From: Eublepharis macularius
Taxonomy: Eukaryota > Chordata > Lepidosauria > Squamata > Eublepharidae
Length of the DNA stretch: 64,000 nucleotides
NCBI RefSeq assembly: GCF_028583425.1
Contig: NC_072791.1
Location: 11,489,868 to 11,553,867, forward strand
Direction of reading: 5' to 3'
A program made the translations under genes and the position numbers. Below the pieces are notes generated by a model. That model did no database searches, was not told where the DNA came from, and saw only the letters and a list, made by a program, of their open reading frames with translations. Below, one piece after another: positions 24,101-29,886 of this stretch; the first letter of the stretch is position 1, and every line of letters begins with the position of its first letter.

Positions 24101-24151
24101 CGCCGCCGTGGCGGGCTCGGAGCAGCGCGACTCGAGCTCAGGAGGCGCCAT
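3142..24151 (-). CDS. CCDC175: CCDC175-like coiled-coil gene, 5' ten exons (gene-level span)
   Basis: Ten minus-strand exons can be chained from an ATG at 24151 down to 3142 with GT-AG borders and agreeing phases, giving roughly 400 residues that are rich in Glu, Lys and Leu and look like long coiled coil. There is no signal peptide or membrane segment. The name rests on three things: the gene lies directly downstream of RTN1 on the same strand, as CCDC175 does in mammals (known synteny); the start is followed by a [20 protein letters not shown] type segment; and no enzyme domain is visible. CCDC175 is poorly characterised, so no function is claimed. The mammalian protein is about twice this length, so the 3' half should lie beyond position 1. 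The introns carry most of the repeats listed here. Another coiled-coil gene is possible but less likely given the synteny. Confidence 0.78.
3600..4208 (+). repeat. L2/CR1-group LINE fragment with the end of the ORF2 protein
   Basis: An open frame reads [12 protein letters not shown], then [35 protein letters not shown] and [19 protein letters not shown]. This is the region after the reverse transcriptase in L2-type jockey-group LINEs. It ends with atccgccctgagccc and an (aaataaat)n tail at 4170-4208. The element is 5' truncated and inactive. Confidence 0.85.
4525..4862 (-). repeat. LINE 3' region, reverse orientation
   Basis: It starts with ttatttattttttatagtct, which is the minus-strand LINE tail, followed by gagacccaaggcagattaca. 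A closely related copy lies at 41585-41905 and a disrupted one at 62036-62228. Probably L2-like; the clade was not resolved. Confidence 0.6.
4923..5195 (-). repeat. tRNA-headed SINE (Sauria type), reverse orientation
   Basis: On the minus strand it begins with a tRNA-like head carrying gtgtagtggttaagagtgc (A box region) and ggttctaga type B box sequence. It continues with the conserved gccagctgggtgacc body and ends in a (gtt)n tail. It is one of at least six copies of this subfamily in the window. Confidence 0.85.
5315..5745 (+). repeat. 5S-Sauria SINE, interrupted
   Basis: The head resembles 5S rRNA (gatcgcatctgatcttagaa, then gctaagcagggtcggcc and atgggagac). The body follows with aatggcaagccacc, tgccatgaaaacccca and gtaagtcagctctgac. 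A second element (5502-5706) splits it near the 3' end. Confidence 0.88.
5502..5706 (+). repeat. Foldback repeat inserted in the 5S-Sauria SINE
   Basis: Two arms of about 70 bases are inverted copies of each other: agcacctttaagactaatca and aagctttcgag on the left, ctcgaaagcttatgctac and ttagtcttaaaggtgct on the right. The end reads ctaactcctctggatct. The host sequence cgtaagtcag is present on both sides (5492-5501 and 5707-5716), so the target duplication is 10 bases. The same family appears at 26160-26820 and 59773-60030. Its class is unresolved; the variable long duplication suits a retroelement such as a Penelope-like element better than a hAT. Confidence 0.75.
6568..6704 (-). CDS. CCDC175: CCDC175 exon 9
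   Basis: This 137 base exon has a tttctag acceptor and a gtatgt donor. It encodes [36 protein letters not shown] and SERRDQFAK, and leaves two bases of a Gln codon for exon 10. It is the clearest coiled-coil exon in the series. Confidence 0.86.
6854..7015. mobile_element. Foldback MITE, GGGCCGTTTCCACA family
   Basis: It is an almost perfect palindrome from GGGCCGTTTCCACATGG to its inverted copy GTGGAAACGGCCC, with internal arms aacatcgcgcaaaaaacgcg and atcttccgca. Other family members lie at 41119-41355, 45415-45609, 47682-47842, 55775-55880 and 58337-58551. No transposase is present and I could not define a clean target duplication. Confidence 0.8.
7140..7221 (-). CDS. CCDC175: CCDC175 exon 8
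   Basis: This 82 base exon has a T-rich ttttttag acceptor and a gtaaaa donor. One base completes the Lys from exon 7, then it encodes [20 protein letters not shown] and LLKQLTE, ending in phase 0. A foldback element (6854-7015) sits only about 125 bases downstream in the intron. Confidence 0.85.
7847..7956 (-). CDS. CCDC175: CCDC175 exon 7
   Basis: This 110 base exon runs from a tttaatag acceptor to a gtaagg donor. It encodes [20 protein letters not shown] then [16 protein letters not shown], a strongly charged helix. It leaves two bases of a Lys codon for exon 8. Confidence 0.85.
8395..9745. repeat. AT-rich unclassified repeat-like stretch around the hAT element
   Basis: The ends near 8420-8480 and 9655-9740 both carry Ttttt/Ggggg-rich strings, suggesting inverted ends of a larger element. 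The interior is AT-rich with no coding frame. The hAT element at 8877-9234 was inserted later. Class unknown. Confidence 0.35.
8877..9234. mobile_element. Non-autonomous hAT element, CAGGGCTTTTTTT ends
   Basis: The termini are CAGGGCTTTTTTTTTC and its inverted partner AAAAAAAGCCCTG, flanked by an exact 8 base duplication gtgtgttc (8869-8876 and 9235-9242). Internal sequence is shared with 54247-54653. It is 358 bases long with no coding capacity. Confidence 0.9.
10000..10403 (+). repeat. L2-like LINE 3' fragment
   Basis: It contains gagagggccttctcagtcat and aactctgcaactccctcccc (the protein-coding end of L2-type ORF2), then a T-rich 3' UTR, the tail cctgatgagggcagaaaggc and an (aaat)n end. 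Confidence 0.75.
10792..10914 (-). CDS. CCDC175: CCDC175 exon 6
   Basis: The exon is 123 bases, exactly 41 codons, phase 0 to phase 0. It encodes [20 protein letters not shown], then [20 protein letters not shown] and K. The acceptor is tttgtag. The donor gtcaga departs from gtragt and should be weak. Confidence 0.84.
11322..12092 (-). repeat. L2-like LINE 3' half, reverse orientation
   Basis: On the minus strand it encodes [20 protein letters not shown] then [10 protein letters not shown] near 11960-12076, typical of L2 ORF2 after the polymerase. It continues into the UTR-like piece with tttatggattaaaggtacga (plus sense) and reaches an (aaat)n tail at 11330-11350. It lies between CCDC175 exons 6 and 5. 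Confidence 0.78.
12341..12569 (-). CDS. CCDC175: CCDC175 exon 5
   Basis: This 229 base exon has a tttcgacag acceptor and a gtatga donor. It encodes about 76 residues of charged helix, including [38 protein letters not shown] and [20 protein letters not shown]. Heptad-like Leu, Ile and Met spacing supports coiled coil. It ends in phase 0, matching exon 6. Confidence 0.85.
13409..13636 (+). repeat. tRNA-headed SINE, second subfamily
   Basis: The head carries gtgtgctgtagcggttacag and aggttcaaatcc, resembling tRNA A and B boxes, followed by gggtgacttcgggccagtca, a cctcacaagtgtgttgtagg body and an aataaatgaag-like end. Confidence 0.78.
14256..14391 (-). CDS. CCDC175: CCDC175 exon 4
   Basis: This 136 base exon has an attctag acceptor after a long T-run and a gtaggt donor. 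Its first two bases complete an Ala codon with exon 3. It encodes [20 protein letters not shown], then [12 protein letters not shown] and [13 protein letters not shown], and leaves two bases of a Cys codon completed by exon 5. Reading through the donor would meet a stop at once, which agrees with splicing there. Confidence 0.8.
14638..15223. mobile_element. Non-autonomous hAT element, CAGGGGTGGCCAAACT ends
   Basis: The termini CAGGGGTGGCCAAACT and AGTTTGGCCACCCCTG are exact inverted copies, flanked by the 8 base duplication gtatatag (14630-14637 and 15224-15231). The interior includes agagccacat-type sequence near both ends and a (gaaa)n stretch at 15082-15113. It lies in the CCDC175 intron between exons 4 and 3, just upstream of exon 4 in gene sense. 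Confidence 0.92.
15232..16105. other. CCDC175 intron stretch, nothing recognised
   Basis: It holds short ORFs without protein resemblance and an AT-rich end (15950-16105). No repeat family was recognised. Confidence 0.4.
16110..17757 (-). mobile_element. Penelope-like retroelement, 3' two-thirds, with reverse transcriptase and GIY-YIG endonuclease regions
   Basis: On the minus strand one frame (17734-17120) reads [20 protein letters not shown], then [20 protein letters not shown] and [12 protein letters not shown], the polymerase core including the FMDDT catalytic motif. Further downstream, [20 protein letters not shown] (about 16900-16840) is a GIY-YIG endonuclease motif. Together these define a Penelope-like element. 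Its 3' UTR (about 16270-16117) carries the tail found alone at 21212-21362 and 60240-60350. Its coding sequence is no longer a single frame, so this is a dead copy. It lies in the CCDC175 intron between exons 4 and 3. Confidence 0.9.
17757..18385 (+). mobile_element. Penelope-like element 5' segment in opposite orientation
   Basis: The plus strand reads [40 protein letters not shown] and, after a 210 base insertion, [20 protein letters not shown] and [18 protein letters not shown]. These are N-terminal Penelope polymerase motifs that should precede the minus-strand part at 16110-17757 but face it head to head. See findings for the breakpoint. Confidence 0.85.
17965..18174. mobile_element. Palindromic Penelope UTR copy inserted in the Penelope-like element
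   Basis: The insert consists of two inverted copies of the Penelope terminal sequence (tgttgtgggttttccgggct and its complement), meeting near 18056. It is flanked by an exact 14 base duplication, acatgtacagaaaa (17951-17964 and 18175-18188). It ends with the tail gaaagccttcgacaat. Confidence 0.9.
18386..18597 (-). repeat. 5S-Sauria SINE, reverse orientation
   Basis: On the minus strand it reads from the 5S-like head (cctggatagcccaggtgagc, then agaagctaagcaaggtcagc) to the tgccgtaagtcaactgtgac end. It directly adjoins the Penelope fragment. Confidence 0.85.
18600..18860. repeat. Penelope-like terminal fragment (tentative)
   Basis: The minus strand contains tgctgaagaaggcctttggg then ctgaaac, the same arrangement (CTGAAGA, GC stem, GAAAC-like box) as other Penelope-type tails in the window. 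The remainder is AT-rich. Confidence 0.4.
19012..19085 (+). repeat. Fragment of a dispersed squamate repeat (ctggatcagaccagtggtcc)
   Basis: The string ctggatcagaccagtggtcc, followed by catctaatccagcatcctgt, recurs in diverged form at 54930-55260 and, as later segments, at 38995-39170. It is probably a LINE 3' region (CR1/L3 group); the class was not resolved. Confidence 0.5.
19581..19692 (-). CDS. CCDC175: CCDC175 exon 3
   Basis: This 112 base exon runs from a tttcaag acceptor to a gtactt donor and starts in phase 0, matching exon 2. It encodes [19 protein letters not shown] then [18 protein letters not shown], and leaves one base for the next codon. The NLRI..KGIP string resembles the LINE-1 ORF1 protein, but the exact phase fit to both neighbours argues for a host exon. 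The acceptor has a weak pyrimidine tract, which is the softest point of this call. Confidence 0.7.
20708..20930. repeat. Foldback element, about 220 bases
   Basis: The left arm gcattgtaatgataagtgta (then gcaggttc) and the right arm gaacttgctacacctatcat (then tgcagcgc) are inverted copies. A second pair of arms uses aaaaaagtaagtc and gacatacttttttaaaa. No coding capacity and no family name recognised. Confidence 0.6.
21212..21362 (-). mobile_element. Solo Penelope terminal sequence
   Basis: It carries the same gaaggctttcatggctggag to tgactggcatcttcaaaggt block as the large Penelope copy. The 9 base string agatatgtg lies on both sides (about 21201-21209 and 21363-21371), consistent with a separate insertion. 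Confidence 0.8.
21977..22062 (-). CDS. CCDC175: CCDC175 exon 2
   Basis: This is an 86 base exon between a ctttag acceptor and a gtaagc donor. Its first two bases complete the Glu codon left open by exon 1. It encodes [14 protein letters not shown] then [15 protein letters not shown] and ends in phase 0. The amphipathic spacing of Leu, Val and Ile suggests helix. Confidence 0.82.
22855..23020 (+). repeat. L2-like LINE 3' end
   Basis: A T-rich UTR (tttttattatttgtttttat) is followed by gcagccttgagcccgtctct and an aataaacaataa end, the usual shape of the L2-like tails here. Confidence 0.6.
23190..23365 (+). repeat. tRNA-headed SINE fragment
   Basis: It has B-box-like gagttcaaatcc, then ttgggccactcatgt, cctaccttgcaaggttgttg and the end aactgaagaacaataaaagc. 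The first part of the head is lost. Confidence 0.6.
23379..23599. mobile_element. hAT-like element, AGGGTTGCCA ends (copy 1)
   Basis: It runs from aggcttgccggctccaggtt to ggaggctggcaaccctaa and includes gcagccattttctccagggg. Further copies are at 24429-24632, 27210-27680, 28047-28267 and 43300-43712. Family placement rests on the copy at 27310, which has an 8 base target duplication. Confidence 0.75.
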
Positions 24152-24310
24152 CGCTGCCGAAACCAAACCAGGCCGCGCGGTTGCCACAGCAACCGCAGGC
24201 GGCCTAGTCGGGCGCCCCTCTGAAGAACTCCCTCGCGCCTGTTCCCAATGGCGAGCGGGCTGTTGAGAGCAAAAAAAACCCCGCAAGGACGACACTTTCT
24301 CCTCGCCTGC
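23820..24310. promoter_or_regulatory. CpG-rich island around CCDC175 exon 1
   Basis: CG dinucleotides are dense here and scarce in the flanks. The island brackets the predicted minus-strand start at 24151, as expected of a host promoter. No TATA box was identified. The flanks are a hAT-like repeat at 24429-24632 and a G-run after a TG repeat near 23770-23800. Because the island lies between two genes on the same strand, it most simply serves CCDC175. A divergent transcript cannot be excluded. Confidence 0.65.
24079..24151 (-). CDS. CCDC175: CCDC175 exon 1 coding part
   Basis: The start codon has G at -3 and G at +4. The exon encodes [10 protein letters not shown], continues to LEHLRGV, and ends with one base of a split codon before a gtgagc donor. 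It lies in a CpG-rich stretch that fits a promoter. The frame stays open upstream to another ATG at 24295, so a longer N-terminus cannot be excluded. The lower start is preferred for its context and because the upstream reading is low-complexity. Confidence 0.68.
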
Positions 24311-24428
24311 CCCTCCCCATTTAAAACGATTTTTTTTAAAAAAAAAATGTCAGGCGGCAACTGCCTCACTTCAACTGCCTCTATTTAAATGGCACCTGTT
24401 GCCAGGAAACAAATTAACCATTGTCTCT

Positions 24429-24632
24429 AAGGTTGCCTGCTTCCAGGTTGGGAAATTCCTGGAGATTTGGGGGATGGAGCCTTTGGGTAGGGGAGGGACC
24501 TTATTAGGGCACAATGTCATAGAGCCCACCCTCCAAAGCAGCCATTTTCTCCAGGGGAACTGATCTCTGTGGCTTGGAGATTAGTTGTCATTCTAGGAGA
24601 TCTCCAGCTACCACCTGGAGGCTGGCAACCCG
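24429..24632. mobile_element. hAT-like element, AGGGTTGCCA ends (copy 2)
   Basis: The layout matches 23379-23599 (ggttgggaaattcctggaga, agcagccattttctccaggg, ggaggctggcaaccc). It sits about 280 bases upstream of the CCDC175 start codon in gene sense. The next LINE insertion begins at its right edge. Confidence 0.75.
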
Positions 24633-24652
24633 TCCCTTTTTCATCCTTTTGG

Positions 24653-25804
24653 ATAAGAGTACTGGGAGGGGCTTTGGAGAGAGTCCCCTCCTTTAGTTAT
24701 CTTGGTATCACTTTTAACTACAATCTATCATGGAAACCACATATTCAGGCTGCTCTGAAGGCTGCAAACATTTCATCAATGGCAATTAAAAAATTCTTTT
24801 ACTCCAAAGGAGCAAAACATATACCAGCAGCCATTAGGATTTTTAATGCTAAGGTTATCCCACAGATACTTTATGGGTGTGGAGTGTGGATTGAAGGTGT
24901 ATCCGACAACCTTGACACCCCTCTACACACATTTTTGAGGGAGATAGCGGCAGTCCCGAGATGCGTAGCAGGTACTGCACTTAGAGTCGAATTCGCCCAA
25001 CCCTCAATTGAGAAGAGAGCATGGATTACAGCCTTTAAGTTGTTCTTGAACAAGGAAATTTACAAGGACAATTCAGGGAAAGTAGGTTTTGCACACTTGA
25101 TCCCGCAGGATACCTATAAGAGTAGCCGAACTAATTTAATTAACCAGAAACTAAAAATTCTGGATATTGATATAACATCTTTACAGTCAAATGAGGCCCT
25201 AAGAGTTATAAAATTAAAACTAAAGGATCTCGATTACAGCAGTACTCTCCAGAGAGCCAGACGTACATGTTCGGGCTTATCCCTGGGACTTTCACCCCCA
25301 GAGGCTATTCCATCTTATTGCTATTCTTTAAAGATTCCAGCTCAACGCAGAGCCTTCACATTGGCTAGACTTAACTCCTTCCCCTCTAAAGTGCTTTCTG
25401 GTCGTTTCTCTGGACTCCCTTATTCTGAACGAGTTTGTGACTGTGGACAAGGAAAGTTAGAGACCTTGGATCATATAATAGTTTTTTGCCCTAAGTGGAG
25501 TAAGGAAAGAGAGAGATTTATTATTCCTATTATGTTAAAAGAAAAGCTTCCCTTCCTTCCTTGGGCAATCTCAGTGCTACTGTCTGATAACTTTCCTGAC
25601 AATCAAACCTCTGCTATAGTGGCTTCCTTTTTAGCCACGGTGATAAAGAAACAAAATCTTCATGAGCTTAGATAGTTTAAAGTGATAATGACGAGTTATG
25701 TCTGTGTGAATTGGGTCTGTTCAAGTGTACAGTTCATATTTTGTTGGTGTTTGTATGGCTTATGGCTTCGGCCGGAAAAGCAATAAACAACAATAAAAAA
25801 AAAA
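24653..25804 (+). mobile_element. 5'-truncated non-LTR retrotransposon with a 14 base target duplication
   Basis: One open frame (to about 25675) encodes roughly 340 residues of a LINE protein C-terminus: SFSYLGITFNYNLSWKPHIQ, AIRIFNAKVIPQILYG, RRAFTLARLNSFPSKVLSGR and the zinc-knuckle-like CDCGQGKLETLDHIIVFC. The 3' end is gcaataaacaacaataaaaa. The string tttcatccttttgg flanks it at 24639-24652 and 25805-25818. The lack of stops over 1 kb suggests a fairly young insertion. The clade is uncertain; the terminal C-C-H-C knuckle points to the I/Vingi or jockey-related groups. Confidence 0.85.
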
Positions 25805-25814
25805 TTTCATCCTT

Positions 25815-25985
25815 TTGGGGGGTGGGTATGGTGTAGTGGTTATCATCATAGTGTAGGAGCTGGAAACCTGGGCTCCAAAACCCCAAGCTGGCATGAAGCC
25901 TGGTTGGTGCCCTTGGGCTCCAGCATCCTACATCGTAAGGTTGTTGGGAGGATAAAATGGTGCAAAGGGGAGTGATGTACAGGAA
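25815..25985 (+). repeat. tRNA-headed SINE fragment
   Basis: The head atggtgtagtggttatcatc is followed by caaggttgttggga-type body sequence (gtaaggttgttgggaggata) and aaaatggtgcaaaggggagt. Diverged. Confidence 0.6.
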
Positions 25986-26159
25986 TGAACTCAGGGATGG
26001 ATAAAAATGTACAAAATGCACAATTTTTTGTAGGACAAGAAAGAAGTTTATTCCCAGTTTATCTGCTGCTTCTTTACTCCCCAGACGACCCACAAATACT
26101 TGATAATACTTGAACATCTGTAAGCAGAAGACAATTTAAAGGCAGTTTAAAGACCAATA

Positions 26160-26820
26160 GTATTTACAGTAAAGAGTCCAGTAGCACCTTTAAGACTAAC
26201 TGACTTTATTATAGCAATGTTTCGAGACCCACAGCTCTGTTTGTCAACTCCTCTGGAAATAGAGCTGTGGATCTCGAAGTTTCTGCTACAATAGTCTTAA
26301 AATCAAAAAGAGTCCAGTAGCACCTTTAAGACTAACCAATGTGGGCTTTCGGGAACCACAGATCTCTTTGTCAGATGCATCTGGCAGGGAGAGCTGTGGT
26401 TGTCGAAGGCTCATACTGCATTGGAAATGGATGGGCTAGCTATTTGGCTGCTACAAACTAACAGGGCAAACTCCTTTGAAGCCAACTGATACACACACTA
26501 AAAGGAGATGTTTACATATACTAGCAAAGGAATGTTTTGATTGCACCCTCCCCCTTCCTCCCCCTAATTGCCTCTTCTCTCTCCTCCTCTTCTGTATTTG
26601 ACCAGTCTCTGTATCAGGCATCTGACGGAGAGAACTTGATTCTCGAAAGCTTACGCTACAATAAAATTGGTTAGTCTTAAAGGTGCTACTGGACTCTTTT
26701 TGATTTTGCTACCACAGACTAACACGGCTAACTCCTCTGCATCTATGACCATGAATAGTCTTAAAGGTGCTACTGGACTCTACTATTTTGCTACTACAGA
26801 CTAACATGGCTAACTGGATC
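26160..26820. repeat. Cluster of three foldback repeats of the agtagcacctttaagac family
   Basis: Copies begin near 26163, 26308 and 26480. Each carries the left arm agtccagtagcacctttaag or the right arm gtcttaaaggtgctactgga, with tttcgagacc/ctcgaaagcttacgct inner parts and the end acagactaacacggctaact. An unrelated pyrimidine-rich spacer (26540-26600) lies in the third copy. Compare 5502-5706 and 59773-60030. Confidence 0.75.
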
Positions 26821-27209
26821 AGTGAGCAGTATTTACAGCACAATCCTAAACATGTATACTCAGAATGGGATGAGTGGTATAAAACAACTCTTTTCCTCTG
26901 GGTTGTGCAAGTGAGGAGAGAGAAGGGACTGCCTAGAATCCCAAATGCCCCCAAGATCCATAGATTGGCCCTTGTTAAGAATCACTAGCTTAATATTTAT
27001 ATGGTCCTTTTCAAAGTGTTCACAGTGCATCACGTACATTTTCTTGTAAAAATGTTCCACAAGCAACTAATTGTGCAGAAACCTTGGGCGGCAGCTTGGG
27101 GAGGGGGGTGTTCAGAGCCATACCAGGACATAATTACATGTTTGAGTAATAAATGTAGTGAGAGAGTTGTTAAACTTCCCCTACTCTAAAAATAAAACCA
27201 TAAACTAGT

Positions 27210-27680
27210 GTAGTTTGGATGGGGAAATTCCTGAATATTGGAGTGGAGCCTGGGGATGGCAGGTTTTGGGGAGGAGAGAGATCTCAGATATAATGCCATA
27301 GGACCATCCCAGGGTTGCCAGATCCAGGTTGTAAAATTCCTGGAGATTTGGGGGTGGAGTCTGGAGAGGGCAGGGTTTGGGGACGGGTGGGACCTCAGCA
27401 GGTGTAATGCCATAGAGATCACCCCCCCCAAAAGAGCAGCCATTTTCTGCACTCACCCACCCCAAAAGCAGCCATTTTCTCCAAGACAACTGAACTCTGT
27501 TGCCTGAAGGTCAGTTGCAATTCCAGGAGATCTCGAGCCACCATCTGGAGGCTGGCAGCCCTAGACCATCCCTTAAAGCCTTTATTTTCTCTGGGGAACT
27601 GATCTCTGTGGTCTGGAGATCAGTTGTAATTCCAGGAGATCTTCAGGCAGGCCCCACCTGAAGTCTGGAAACTGTAACTC
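27210..27680. mobile_element. hAT-like element (copy 3), interrupted by another copy
   Basis: The outer copy covers 27210-27309 and continues at 27572-27680 (tctctggggaactgatctct then gatcagttgtaattcc). The inner copy is 27310-27563. Confidence 0.75.
27310..27563. mobile_element. hAT-like element inserted in a copy of its own family
   Basis: The ends are CAGGGTTGCCAG and CTGGCAGCCCTA. The 8 base duplication gaccatcc lies at 27302-27309 and 27564-27571. This fixes the family as hAT-like. Confidence 0.85.
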
Positions 27681-28046
27681 ATCTGGAGATAACAGAAGGA
27701 ACAGGTATGCTACCAACCCAGGTAGGGGAGGGAACTTCAGTGACACACAGGAGAAACAGCTCTGGTGCCTTTTGTCACCAGGCTTCAGGGACTGTGTTTC
27801 TCTTTGCTTGTGGTCCTTCAAGACCACACTCCTTGACAGCGTGACACTTTCTGTCCGCATCTCATAGTCCTCACAAATGTAAAATCTTCTAAATGCTTAG
27901 GCCATGGAGGAAACCTCAACCTAGGCGAGGTGCTTATTAGACATCAATGAACATGTGCAGATCTGTATAAGTGCTTTGAAAGTAACCAGGCCATATTTAG
28001 CATCCAAAGATTCATTTGCACACACAAGAAATAGTGTTTGCAAATT

Positions 28047-28267
28047 ATGGTTACCAACTTCCAGGTGGGGGCTGAACTGCTCCTGGAAATACAACTTATC
28101 TCCAAATTACAGAGATCAGTTCCCCTGGAGAGAATGGCTGCTTTAGAGGGTGGATTCTATAGCATTATACTCTACTGAGGTCCCTCCACTCCTCAAAACC
28201 TACCCTCCCCAGGCTCTACCCCCCAAAAAACCTCCAAGAATTTTCCAACCCAGAATTGGCAACCCTA
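28047..28267. mobile_element. hAT-like element, AGGGTTGCCA family (copy 4, opposite orientation)
   Basis: It reads ggttaccaacttccaggtgg, then agagatcagttcccctggag, ccctccccaggctctacccc and attggcaacccta, the reverse complement order of copies 1 and 2. Confidence 0.75.
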
Positions 28268-28964
28268 GTTCACATCTCTGCTCAAGCTTTGATAAAATAG
28301 TCCAGCAGTTCTATCCCTTCTGCTTTCAATCAATCTCCCACTTCCACTTTACTGATACAAACGGCCCCACAGATCAACTTGGTTGGTCAGCCACATGGAA
28401 TGCACAGGGGTTTCTGACGATTTAAAAGCAGTAGTTGTAGATTTGGGATAATTTATAACTTACTGGAAGCAGAGACTTTGCAAAAGAATCATGTTGTACA
28501 CTGACTTTCTGAGACTGCGCTGGGGCCTTATTCTGCCTTCAGTGCTATCATTATTTGTGGTCTTTGCTAGTACTATTCATAATTTCCCTACCAATCCTTT
28601 CCAGACAGTGAGAAGCAGATTTTCCTGAAGAAATCCTCAACCACCTCTAGTACTGCCAAGGAGAACTTCCCACCTATCAGGAATATTGACAATTTCTCCT
28701 CCAACCAGATTCTGCAGCGAAAAACAGATGAGATGAAGATCACCTCTTTTGTTCTGAACATAACTTGGAAACTGCACACTTGCTAGGAAGGGAGAAAGAA
28801 GTTGAGCCTTCGACCTCCACTTCGTTCCTCTATTCAAAACTACCTTCTCCCTTCTTCTGTCAGCATTTTAAAGGAGAATAATCCTATTAAAACACTCCCC
28901 CCCATTAGAGCTCAGCGCATGAGAGCAACAGTGTGATGCAGGGAGGATATTGCCATTGTGTGTG

Positions 28965-29075
28965 TTATGCACTATCAAGTTGCTTCGGACTTATGGCGAG
29001 CCTATGAATTAATTAACTCCCAAACTTCCTATCACTGACAGCCTTGCTCAGGTCTTGCAAAGTGAAGGCCGTAGC
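28965..29075 (+). repeat. Dispersed repeat fragment (tcaagttgcttcggacttat)
   Basis: It contains tcaagttgcttcggacttat then ggcgagcctatgaattaa and tgacagccttgctcaggtct, a string common in squamate genomes. I did not settle its class. Confidence 0.4.
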
Positions 29076-29409
29076 CACTGTCATTAGACAGGGGTTCTCA
29101 ATATGGTACCTGGGGGTGCCATGTCACCACCTGCTGACACCGTTCCTGGTGCCCACCAAGTGCTTTTAGAAAGGGAGGGGCACATAGGTTTTTGCATAGC
29201 GGGGCTTCCGATTGGCCACTGGTGATTTGAATGGCCGTGCAGATTTTTAACAGTGTTGCTCTGGCGGCAGCGCTCACCACAGCACGACCTTCACTGTATG
29301 ACTGAAGGTAAGCTGTGTGTATAAAAGAAAATATTTTTGAACTAAGTGTTCATTTTAAAAGGCATCGTGTTAAGCAGAGCTTTTGCCTGAAATCTTGAAG
29401 AGTATGCAT

Positions 29410-29640
29410 AGGGTTGCCATGCCCCCAGTGGGGGCAGGGATCCCCTGCTCCCCCAGCACCACTCACCCGGCCAGCAAGGAGGGAAAGGTGGGGGAACAGG
29501 CCTCCCGGGTGCACTCCTGGGGCAGCGCGACATCAGTCTTGGGAGTGACGTCAACGTGTACCCCGAGAGCACTCCCGCAGTTCACAGCAGGCCAATTTGG
29601 GCCCCAAATGGTGGGAGCATAAGGGGAAGTGACAACCCTA
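29410..29640. mobile_element. GC-rich hAT-like element, AGGGTTGCCA ends, different interior
   Basis: The ends AGGGTTGCCATGCC and GTGACAACCCTA are inverted copies. The flanks gtatgcat and gttatgcat differ by one base, suggesting an old 8 base duplication. The interior is GC-rich, with gggagtgacgtcaacgtgta. Confidence 0.7.
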
Positions 29641-29880
29641 GTTATGCATAACCTCACTTCCTGACATTTTGTGGTTGGTTCCACCTCCTGAGGCAGCCAT
29701 TGTGTAGTTGAGTCCACCACCCTGTGCCAGAATGCAGCGGTATTCGCAGTCTCAAAAAAGTTAGGGACGCCTGCATTAGACTAATATTATATGAATTCCA
29801 GCTGTATTTGCTATATGATAATAAAATTGTGATCAAAATAGCAAAAAAAACAAGAATATCTTGTGTAACATTTAGTAACA

Positions 29881-29886
29881 TTTATT
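29881..29886 (-). terminator. Candidate distal poly(A) signal of RTN1
   Basis: AATAAA on the minus strand lies at the far end of the repeat-poor block that follows the RTN1 stop codon. The proximal alternative is at 30921-30926. Confidence 0.45.

Noticed and set aside
24023-24295. Longer N-terminus for CCDC175 from the ATG at 24295
   Set aside because: The extra residues are low-complexity and the ATG at 24151 has the better context; kept only as an alternative.
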